Shown in pieces: positions 56,164-64,000 of a stretch of 64,000 nucleotides of DNA. The notes under the pieces are model-generated. The model was not told the origin of the DNA, searched no databases, and was given only the letters and a program-made list of their open reading frames with translations. The stretch spans positions 1 to 64,000 of the forward strand of contig NZ_KB907933.1 of NCBI RefSeq assembly GCF_000382285.1, in the 5' to 3' direction. The stretch's first letter is position 1. Every line of letters starts with the position of its first letter. The DNA comes from Solimonas variicoloris DSM 15731 (GTDB lineage: Bacteria > Pseudomonadota > Gammaproteobacteria > Nevskiales > Nevskiaceae). The position numbers were made by a program, and so were the translations under genes.

Positions 56164-58734
56164 CTAGATCGCGCGCGGCGCCACTTCCGGCGCGCCCGCG
56201 CGTTCGCGGAACAGCCAGGCGCCGAGCGCCGGCAGCAGGCAGATCGCGCCGAGCATGTTGACGAGGAACATGAAGCTCAGCAGCAGGCCCATGTCGGCCT
56301 GGAACTTGAGCGCCGACAGCGTCCAGGTGCCGACGCCGATCGCCATCGTGATCGCCGTGAACACGGCCGCGGTGCCACGCTGCAGCATCGCCTCGCGGAA
56401 CGCTTCGTGGAACGGCAGACCCTTGTCGAGGTCGTGCTGGATGCGCTCGAACAGATAGATGCCGTAGTCGACGCCGACGCCGACGCCGAGCGCGACCACC
56501 GGCAGGGTCGCGACCTTCAGGCCGATGTCGAGCGAGGCCATCAGCGCGTTGCAGAAGATCGACACCATGGTCAGCGGCACCAGCACGCACAGCGTCGCGC
56601 GCCACGAGCGGAAGGTCAGCAGGCACAGCAGCGCCAGCGCGCCGAAGATCGCCAGCAGCATCTTCGCCTCGGCCGACTCGACCGCCTCGTTGGTCGCCGC
56701 CATCACGCCGATGTTGCCGCTGGCCAGGCGCATGGTCACGCCGTCGACCGGATTGGCGTCGATGAAGCGCTTGGCTTCGCTGACCACGTGGTGGACGGTC
56801 GCGCCTTCGTGGTCCTTGGTGAAGACCAGCACCTGGATCGCCTTGCAGCCCTCGGTGTTGAGGCCGAGGTTCGGATCGAAGGCGCGCGAGCCGGTCGAAA
56901 GACCCACTTCCGAGCGCGGCAGCGCGCGCCAGCGCGGGCTGCCCTCGTTGAACGCCGAGATCACCAGCTTGCCGATGCCGGCGACGCCGGTCACCGAACG
57001 CACGCCGTCGACGCCGCGCATGTACAGCTCGAAGCGGTCGATCAGGTTGACGACCGGATAGTGCAGGCAGGAGTCGCCCTCGAAGTTCTTGGCCTCGACG
57101 ATCACGCTGAGCACGTCGGTGCCGATGTTGTACGAGCCGGCGATGGCGCGGTTGTCGTGGTTGTAGCGCGAGTCCTGGCGCAGTTCCGGCGCGCCGGTGC
57201 CGGAATCGCCGACCACCATGCTGCGCGACATCTGCGTCGTCACCGCCAGCAGCGCGAGGCAGACCGCGAACACGCCGAGCGCGTACCGGGGTTCCGCGCA
57301 CTTGGCCATCTGCCGCCAGATCGCCATCTGCAGCGTGCCCGGCGGCTTCAGCGAGTTGCGGCGGCTGCTCGCCTCGAGGCGCACGTGCGAGAGGATGATC
57401 GGCAGGATCATCTTGTTGGTGACGATCATCAGCAGCACGCCGAGGCAGGCGGTGATGCCGAGCTCGTGCACGATCGGGATGTCGATCAGCATGATGACGG
57501 CGAAGCCGAGCGCGTTGGTCAGCAGCGCCACCGCGCCGGGAATGAACAGCTTGCGGAACGCCGCGCGCGAGGCGTCGACCGAGCTGGCGCCGGCGACCAC
57601 TTCGTTGCGCCAGGCGTTGGTCATCTGCACCGCATGGCTGACGCCGATCGAGAAGATCAGGAACGGCACCAGGATCGACATCGGGTCGATGCCGAAGCCG
57701 ATCAGCGGCAGCGTGCCGATCAGCCACAGCACCGGCAGCAGCGCGACGACCAGCGCGACCAGCGTCAGACGCACCGAGCGCGAGTACAGGAACAGCAGCA
57801 GCAGCGTGATGCCGAAGGCCAGCGCGAAGAACACGAACACGCCGACCAGGCCGCCGATGACGTCGGCGAGCAGCTGCGCGAAGCCGATGATGTTGACCTC
57901 GACGTTCGGGTTGTAGTCCGGGTTGGCGACGGTCTCGACCTTGACCAGCCCGCCCTGGACCGGCACCGACTCGCCGCCGCCCGGCGGCACCGCGAAGAAG
58001 GTCTGGTACGGCAGCATCCAGCCGTAATCGACGTAGCCCTCGTCGATCACGTCGCCGGCCTTGAACGGCGGCAGATCCTTTTCGAGGACGTAGCGGTACT
58101 GGGTCTTGCTCTCGAAGCGGCCGCGGATGTCGCCGAGGCGGTTCATCACCTGGCGGTAGAAGACTTCCGCCTTGGCCGGATCGCCGGTGTCGACTTCCTG
58201 CAGGTCGGCACGGATCAGCGCCGCCTTGAAGTCGTTGGCCACCAGCAGGCCGATCTGTCCGGACAGCGAGACGTTGTGGCGCACGCGGTCGAGCTGCTCG
58301 GGCGTCGCCGAGAAGCGCGCCGGCACCACCGGCTCGCCCTTGAAGCCGTCCTCGGTGATCTCGATGTAATAGGTGTTCGGCGTGAAGATCGACGACACGT
58401 GCGTGCGGTCGATGCCCGGGATCAGGAACACGTCGTCGGTCGCCTTGCGCATGGCGTCGAGGAACGTGGCGTTGTAGATGTCGCCCTCGCCCTTCCAGCG
58501 CAGGTTCACCAGCAGGGTGTTGGCGCCCGAGAAGTTCTTCATGTAATCCATCATCGTGCGCATGTACTCATGCTTGATGGGGATCATCTTGAGGAAGCCC
58601 GGGTCGAGCTGGACCTTGGTCGCGCTCCAGCCGAAGAACACGGTGATCGCCAGGAACAGCACCGACAGCAGGTGGCGCCAGGCGAGCAGGAAGTTGGAGA
58701 TGCCGTCGACGCAATGGCGCATGAAGCTCTTCAC
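56164..58734 (-). CDS. MMPL/RND-superfamily transporter
   Basis: 856 residues with 12 membrane helices in two halves, each preceded by a large periplasmic loop. GIDPMSILVPFLIFSIGVSHAV and GVGVGVDYGIYLFERIQHDL are the paired TM4-type motifs. The family includes MmpL and HpnN-type hydrophobic-molecule exporters and importers and is regularly found beside DUF1302/DUF1329 genes. A GTG start at 58734 with AAGGAG eight bases upstream overlaps the stop of the YCF48-like gene, so the two are translationally coupled. Likely moves a steroid or lipid across the inner membrane with its YCF48 partner. Confidence 0.92.
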   Translation of the reverse strand: MKSFMRHCVDGISNFLLAWRHLLSVLFLAITVFFGWSATKVQLDPGFLKMIPIKHEYMRTMMDYMKNFSGANTLLVNLRWKGEGDIYNATFLDAMRKATDDVFLIPGIDRTHVSSIFTPNTYYIEITEDGFKGEPVVPARFSATPEQLDRVRHNVSLSGQIGLLVANDFKAALIRADLQEVDTGDPAKAEVFYRQVMNRLGDIRGRFESKTQYRYVLEKDLPPFKAGDVIDEGYVDYGWMLPYQTFFAVPPGGGESVPVQGGLVKVETVANPDYNPNVEVNIIGFAQLLADVIGGLVGVFVFFALAFGITLLLLFLYSRSVRLTLVALVVALLPVLWLIGTLPLIGFGIDPMSILVPFLIFSIGVSHAVQMTNAWRNEVVAGASSVDASRAAFRKLFIPGAVALLTNALGFAVIMLIDIPIVHELGITACLGVLLMIVTNKMILPIILSHVRLEASSRRNSLKPPGTLQMAIWRQMAKCAEPRYALGVFAVCLALLAVTTQMSRSMVVGDSGTGAPELRQDSRYNHDNRAIAGSYNIGTDVLSVIVEAKNFEGDSCLHYPVVNLIDRFELYMRGVDGVRSVTGVAGIGKLVISAFNEGSPRWRALPRSEVGLSTGSRAFDPNLGLNTEGCKAIQVLVFTKDHEGATVHHVVSEAKRFIDANPVDGVTMRLASGNIGVMAATNEAVESAEAKMLLAIFGALALLCLLTFRSWRATLCVLVPLTMVSIFCNALMASLDIGLKVATLPVVALGVGVGVDYGIYLFERIQHDLDKGLPFHEAFREAMLQRGTAAVFTAITMAIGVGTWTLSALKFQADMGLLLSFMFLVNMLGAICLLPALGAWLFRERAGAPEVAPRAI

Positions 58735-59888
58735 GGCTGCGCTCCTTCGGCCACGCCGCCGATCTGGGTGAGTTCGAGGCCGCCGTCGCCGGCGGTCAGC
58801 AGGTTGCTGGAAGTCAGCGGCAGCACCGCGGCGAGATCGTGCGGATTGCCGGGCAGCGGCTGCGTGAAGCTGCGGCCGTCGTCGTTCGAGACCAGGATCA
58901 CGCTGCCGGCGCCGACCAGCACGATCTCGCCGCGCGGGCTGACATTGCCGCCGAACAGCGAGCTGCTGACCGGCGTCGTGCTCTTCTGCCAGGTCTTGCC
59001 GTCGTCGTCGCTGCGGTAGACGTTGCCGCGCATGCCGTAGGCGAGCAGGGCCTTGGACGGCAGCACCAGCGCGCCGAAGAACGAGCCGTCGTAGACCGAC
59101 GGCAGCTTGCTCCAGCTCTGGCCGTCGTCGCCGGAGCGCGCCATCAGGCCGCGCTCGCCGACCACGATCAGCGAGCGGTCGGTGGCGCGCACGATGCCGT
59201 ACAGGTGATGGTCGCTGATCGCCTCGGCGCTGACGCGCTGCCAGCTCTGGCCGGCGTCGGTCGAGCTCAGCATCAGACCGAAGCCGCCGTACGCGAACAG
59301 GCGCCCGTCGAAGGGTCCGGCGATGCCGAGCAGCGGATCGGGTTGCAGCGGCGGCGGCGTCCAGGCGCTTGCGGCCGGCGCGGCGCCGGCGTCGTCGGCG
59401 GGCGGCTCGACGCTGAAGCCGGCGTCGGCCGGCGGCGCCAGACCGGCGTCGGCCGCGGCGTCCGGCTTCGGCGACTCGATGAAGAAGGTTTCGTTCCAGC
59501 TCTCGCCGCCGTCGCTGCTGCGCAGGATCCAGCCGTCGTGGCCGACCGCGATCGCGGTCTTGTCGTCGATGAACTTCACCTGCGTCAGCGTCGAGCCGCG
59601 CTGCGGCTCGACCGTGGCCTCGTGCCACGGACCGCGCGCGTCATCGGCGACGAGGATGCGGCCCTGCTCGCCGACCGCGAGCAGGCGCGTGCCGCTGCGC
59701 GCCAGACCGGTCACCAGCAGACCATCCGGATGCACGGCGGTCGGCGCGAACGGCGGCGTCGGCCGCGGCGAGAACGCGTAGGCGGCGGCCACCGCGACGA
59801 TCACGGTGAAGGCCAGCGCCGGCCAGCGGCCGGCCGACGCTGCGCTTGCGGTGCGGCCCTGGACCGCCGTGGCTGCCGTTGCGCTCAT
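58731..59888 (-). CDS. YCF48/BNR-repeat periplasmic protein
   Basis: 385 residues. One N-terminal membrane anchor (WPALAFTVIVAVAAAYAFS), then a YCF48-like seven-bladed propeller with repeated SSDGGESWNE, SSTDAGQSWQ, SGDDGQSWSK, SDDDGKTWQK Asp-box motifs. A Pro/Ala linker interrupts the first blades (about residues 140-180). Genes of this kind almost always precede an MMPL/RND gene; the propeller probably docks on the transporter. GTGA overlap with the RND gene. Confidence 0.92.
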   Translation of the reverse strand: MSATAATAVQGRTASAASAGRWPALAFTVIVAVAAAYAFSPRPTPPFAPTAVHPDGLLVTGLARSGTRLLAVGEQGRILVADDARGPWHEATVEPQRGSTLTQVKFIDDKTAIAVGHDGWILRSSDGGESWNETFFIESPKPDAAADAGLAPPADAGFSVEPPADDAGAAPAASAWTPPPLQPDPLLGIAGPFDGRLFAYGGFGLMLSSTDAGQSWQRVSAEAISDHHLYGIVRATDRSLIVVGERGLMARSGDDGQSWSKLPSVYDGSFFGALVLPSKALLAYGMRGNVYRSDDDGKTWQKSTTPVSSSLFGGNVSPRGEIVLVGAGSVILVSNDDGRSFTQPLPGNPHDLAAVLPLTSSNLLTAGDGGLELTQIGGVAEGAQP

Positions 59889-59986
59889 TTCATCTCCTCC
59901 TCGCTTCGAGTGGCGCGCCGCCGATGCGGCGCGTCCGCTCGTTATCGTTATCGTCCACGCGGCGCCGGGCGCCGCCAGCGGCCGCC

Positions 59987-61192
<1,206 letters not shown>

Positions 61193-61280
61193 GGTGTGCA
61201 TCCTGCACAAGCACGCGGCGTCCCTGCCGCGCTTTTCAAAACAAGCAGCGCATTGCGAATGGCGAGCATCGTCGATCTCT

Positions 61281-61739
61281 TCAGAAGTAGTAGCGCGAAA
61301 TGGTGTCGGCGATGCAGGCCGGCTTGTCCTGGCCTTCGATCTCGACGGTGACGCGGATCGTCGCCTGCACGGCGCCGTCCTTGGTCTTCTCGGCGGCGAT
61401 CAGCTCGCCGCGGCCGCGGACGCGGCTGCCGACGCGGACCGGCATCGGGAAGCGCACCTTGTCGAGGCCGTAGTTGACGCCCATGCGGATCTTCACGTCG
61501 AGGATCTCCGGCAGGAAGCGCGCCGCCAGCGACAGCGTCAGGTAGCCGTGCGCGATCGGCGCGCCGAACGGGCCGGCCTTGGCGCGCTCGACGTCGACGT
61601 GGATCCACTGCTGGTCGTCGGTGGCGTCGGCGAAGGTGTTGACGCGCTGCTGCGTGATCGTCAGCCATTCGCCGGTGCCGAGCGGCTGGCCGACGGCGGC
61701 GAGGATTTCTTCGGCGTTGTGGAAAACGGGTTTGCTCAT
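61281..61739 (-). CDS. MaoC-family enoyl-CoA hydratase
   Basis: 152 residues, hot-dog fold. The catalytic loop reads [16 protein letters not shown] near residue 40 (the hydratase Asp and His), followed by [13 protein letters not shown]. Single-domain MaoC proteins add water to trans-enoyl-CoA, and bulky steroid-CoA substrates are known for this family. Lies 88 bases upstream of the thiolase and 18 bases after the SDR. Confidence 0.92.
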   Translation of the reverse strand: MSKPVFHNAEEILAAVGQPLGTGEWLTITQQRVNTFADATDDQQWIHVDVERAKAGPFGAPIAHGYLTLSLAARFLPEILDVKIRMGVNYGLDKVRFPMPVRVGSRVRGRGELIAAEKTKDGAVQATIRVTVEIEGQDKPACIADTISRYYF

Positions 61740-61757
61740 GTTTCGTTCTCGTTGCGC

Positions 61758-62549
61758 TCAGGCGCGCTGGCTCGACGCCGAGATCGTCTCGCCGACCAGA
61801 TACGAGGCGTAGTCCGAGGCGAGGAAGACCATGACGTTGGCGATCTCCCAGGCCTCGGCGCCGCGGCCGAAGGCCTCGCGGCTGGCCAGCTCGTTGAGCA
61901 GCGCTTCCGGCGCGCTCTTGCGCAGGTGCTCGTGGAAGACGATCGACGGCGACACGGCGTTGATGCGAATGCCGTACTCGGCGGCTTCGAGCCCGCTGCA
62001 GCGCGTCAGCGCCATCACGCCGGCCTTGGCCGCCGCGTAATGCGCCTGTTCCTGCTGCGCGCGCCAGCCGAGCACCGAGGCGTTGTTGACGATGGCGCCG
62101 CGGCGGCGCGGCTGCATCTTGCGCAGCATCGCCCGCGTCATGCGGAACGTCCCGGTCAACGTCACGTCGAGCACCTTGTGCCACTCCTCGTCCGTCATGT
62201 CGACGACGCGCTTGCTGCCGCCGAGACCGGCGTTGTTGATCAGCACGTCGACGCCGCCGAGGCGCTCCTCGGCCTCGTCGACCAGGGCCTGCACGTCGGC
62301 CTCGACGGCAACGTTGGCGAGCCGGCCATGCACCTCGCAACCGGCATGCTGTGCCTTCAGCGCCGCCACCGCCTCGTCCAGACGGCGGGGGTGGATGTCG
62401 GAGATGAGCAGCGCCCGCGCACCCTCCTCGGCGCAGCGGCTGGCGGCGGCGAAGCCGATGCCGCCGCCGGCGGCGGCGGTGACGAGGACGCTGCGGCCGC
62501 GCAGCAGGCCGTGCGCGGGCACGTAGGGCGGTGGCGGGACGGTGATCAT
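61758..62549 (-). CDS. Short-chain dehydrogenase/reductase in the beta-oxidation operon
   Basis: 263 residues. Cofactor motif TAAAGGGIGFAAA (more glycine-rich than usual), NNAGLGG, Ser in NNASVLGW, YAAAK catalytic pair. Probably the 3-hydroxyacyl-CoA dehydrogenase of the pathway, sitting between acyl-CoA dehydrogenase and MaoC genes. The Pro-rich N-terminus (PPPPYVPAHGLL) is common in SDRs of this type. Seven bases from the upstream gene. Confidence 0.9.
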   Translation of the reverse strand: MITVPPPPYVPAHGLLRGRSVLVTAAAGGGIGFAAASRCAEEGARALLISDIHPRRLDEAVAALKAQHAGCEVHGRLANVAVEADVQALVDEAEERLGGVDVLINNAGLGGSKRVVDMTDEEWHKVLDVTLTGTFRMTRAMLRKMQPRRRGAIVNNASVLGWRAQQEQAHYAAAKAGVMALTRCSGLEAAEYGIRINAVSPSIVFHEHLRKSAPEALLNELASREAFGRGAEAWEIANVMVFLASDYASYLVGETISASSQRA

Positions 62550-62556
62550 TCGGGTT

Positions 62557-64000
62557 TCAGCTCGCAGGCCGCGGCTCGCGCGGCAGGTTGAGGCCGCGCT
62601 CGGCGATGAGGTTGAGTTGGATCTCGTTGGTGCCGGCGTAGAGGGTGTCGGCGCGCGAGAAGAAGAACAGCTGCTGCAGCGGGCGGATCGCCGGATCGTC
62701 GGAGATCACGTCGGCCTGCGCGCCGAGCACGTCGGCGGCGAGCTTGCCGAGCTCGCGGTGCCAGTTCGACCAGTAGTACTTGTAGATCAGCGCCTCGCGC
62801 TTGAGGCCGAGCGCGGCGCCGTCGCCGAGCATGCGCATGGCGTTGTAGCGCATCACGCGCAGCCCGCTCCAGGCCTGCGCGAGGCGCTGGCGGATCTGCG
62901 CGTCGGCGAGGCGGCCGTTGCGCTGCGCCGCCTGCACGACCAGCGCCAGCTCGTGCGCGAAGTGCATCTGCTGGCCGAGCGTCGACACGCCGCGCTCGGC
63001 TTCGAGCAGGCCCATCGCCACCTTCCAGCCCTCGCCGGGCGCGCCGACGACGTGCTCGGCGGCGGCGACCGCCTGGTCGAAGAACACCTCGTTGAACTCG
63101 GCGCCGCCGCCCATCTGGCGGATCGGGCGGATCTCGATGCCGGGCTGGGCGAGCGGCAGCAGCAGGAACACCAGCCCCTTGCTGCCCTTGCTGCCCGGCT
63201 CGCAGCGCGCCAGCACGAAGATCCAGTCCGACTCGTGGGCCAGCGACGTCCAGATCTTCTGCCCGGACACGCGCCACGAACCGTCGGCCTGGCGCTCGGC
63301 GCGCGTCTGCACGTTGGCGAGATCGGAGCCGGCGTTCGGCTCGGAATAGCCCTGCGCCCAGAACTCCTCGCCGGCGACGATCTTGGGCAGGAAACGGCGC
63401 TGCTGCGCCTGGCTGCCGAACTGGATCAGCGTCGGCCCGATCAGGCCCTCGCCGATGTGCCCCATGCGGCCGGGGCCGCCGGCGCGCGCGTATTCCTCGT
63501 GGAAGATCACCTGTTGCGCGATCGTCAGGCCACGGCCGCCGGCCTCGCGCGGCCAGCCGACGCAGGTCCAGCCGCCGGCGGCGAGCTCGCGCTCCCATGC
63601 CTTGCGCAGCGCCGGATCGGCTTCCTCGTCGCCGGGCCCGCCGCGATGCCGCAGGCTCGCGTAGCGGCCCGTCAGGTGCTCGCGCATCCAGCCGGCGACC
63701 TCGGCGCGGAAGCGCGCGGCGTCGGCGTCGGCATCGGCGGCCGCCTGCTCGGTCTTGCCGAGCTGCGTCGCGGCGATTTCCTCGCGCAGCGCGTCGGCGG
63801 TGCCGAGCCAGTGGCTGGCCGCCTGCGCGCGCTTGAAGTAGAGCTGCGGATCGTATTCCCAGGTGAAGCCGACGCCGCCGTGCAGCTGCACCGCTTCCTG
63901 CGCGCACCAGAACAGCGTATCGGCCGACAGCTGGCGCGCCGCGGCGCATTCGCCGGCGAGCGTGCCGGCATCGGCGCCGGCGGCGGCGGCCGCGGCGGCG
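62557..64000 (-). CDS. Fused acyl-CoA dehydrogenase, second domain and tail of the first (5' end outside window)
   Basis: The frame is open from the window edge. About the first 70 visible residues (LSADTLFWCAQEAVQLHGGV and FTWEYDPQLYFKRAQ) are the C-terminal helix region of one acyl-CoA dehydrogenase. After a linker rich in Ala/Asp (TEQAAADADADAARFRAEVA) comes a second complete enzyme: YSEPNAGSDLANVQT for FAD binding, SGQKIWTSLAHESDW, and a C-terminal YAGTNEIQLNLIAERGL. In medium-chain acyl-CoA dehydrogenase the matching YEGT carries the catalytic Glu; here it is Ala. Steroid acyl-CoA dehydrogenases are usually made of two different subunits (such as FadE28/FadE29); here both appear on one chain. 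First step of the beta-oxidation operon. Confidence 0.88.
   Translation of the reverse strand, partial: AAAAAAAGADAGTLAGECAAARQLSADTLFWCAQEAVQLHGGVGFTWEYDPQLYFKRAQAASHWLGTADALREEIAATQLGKTEQAAADADADAARFRAEVAGWMREHLTGRYASLRHRGGPGDEEADPALRKAWERELAAGGWTCVGWPREAGGRGLTIAQQVIFHEEYARAGGPGRMGHIGEGLIGPTLIQFGSQAQQRRFLPKIVAGEEFWAQGYSEPNAGSDLANVQTRAERQADGSWRVSGQKIWTSLAHESDWIFVLARCEPGSKGSKGLVFLLLPLAQPGIEIRPIRQMGGGAEFNEVFFDQAVAAAEHVVGAPGEGWKVAMGLLEAERGVSTLGQQMHFAHELALVVQAAQRNGRLADAQIRQRLAQAWSGLRVMRYNAMRMLGDGAALGLKREALIYKYYWSNWHRELGKLAADVLGAQADVISDDPAIRPLQQLFFFSRADTLYAGTNEIQLNLIAERGLNLPREPRPAS

Overview
The window is about 70% G+C, densely coded, and reads as chromosome from a steroid- or sterol-degrading gammaproteobacterium. 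A Nevskiales/Solimonadaceae- or Xanthomonadales-like host is my inference, from paired DUF1302/DUF1329 envelope genes, a YCF48/MMPL-RND pair, REP/RAYT elements and dispersed palindromic repeats. There are no rRNA or tRNA genes and no CRISPR array.

Layout. 1-268 is the cut end of an IS3-family insertion sequence. 0.46-3.3 kb is a minus-strand operon with a DUF35 protein, an Ltp2-type thiolase-fold protein and an alpha/beta hydrolase carrying an in-frame repeat insertion. 3.6-6.3 kb holds two small conserved ORFs, a sirtuin and a secreted repeat protein. 6.5-10.5 kb has a fused CoA-transferase and an amidohydrolase. 10.6-12.5 kb is a mobile patch: a REP-flanked RAYT transposase, then a solitary integron gene cassette with its attC site, encoding a Doc/Fic domain fused to a HicA-like domain. 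12.5-19.2 kb has two AraC regulators around an MFS-DUF1329-DUF1302 set.

19.2-28.5 kb is a nine-gene minus-strand operon: EXPERA-like protein, aldehyde dehydrogenase, 2Fe-2S ferredoxin, two SDRs, a 3-hydroxyisobutyrate-dehydrogenase-like protein, a PQQ dehydrogenase, a 3-ketosteroid dehydrogenase-like flavoprotein and a TetR regulator. Divergent from it are a Rieske oxygenase (KshA/SdmA-like), a rubredoxin, a Tat-exported flavoprotein and a cytochrome c, with MITE-like repeats between them.

35-38 kb is a lower-GC island with one large Zn-hook AAA ATPase (RloC-like, probable phage defence). 38-46 kb has a cycloeucalenol-cycloisomerase-like membrane protein, a carboxymuconolactone-decarboxylase-family protein, a second DUF1302/DUF1329 pair, an aldehyde dehydrogenase and a pyruvate-kinase remnant. 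46-52 kb has a LuxR regulator, two cytochromes P450 sharing an upstream element, and a kelch-like lipoprotein. 52-56 kb has a large repeat-containing lipoprotein and a hydrolase. 56-64 kb is a minus-strand operon with a fused acyl-CoA dehydrogenase, SDR, MaoC hydratase, thiolase, YCF48-like protein and MMPL/RND transporter.

Taken together (inference), the genes can take up a hydrophobic isoprenoid (DUF1302, DUF1329, RND), oxidise its side chain (P450s with ferredoxin), shorten it by CoA-dependent beta-oxidation and retro-aldol cleavage (CoA-transferase, acyl-CoA dehydrogenase, MaoC, SDR, thiolase, Ltp2/DUF35) and modify the rings (KstD-like enzymes, Rieske oxygenase, SDRs). The two sterol-isomerase-like membrane proteins hint that the substrate range includes intact sterols, perhaps cyclopropyl or delta-8 plant or algal sterols.
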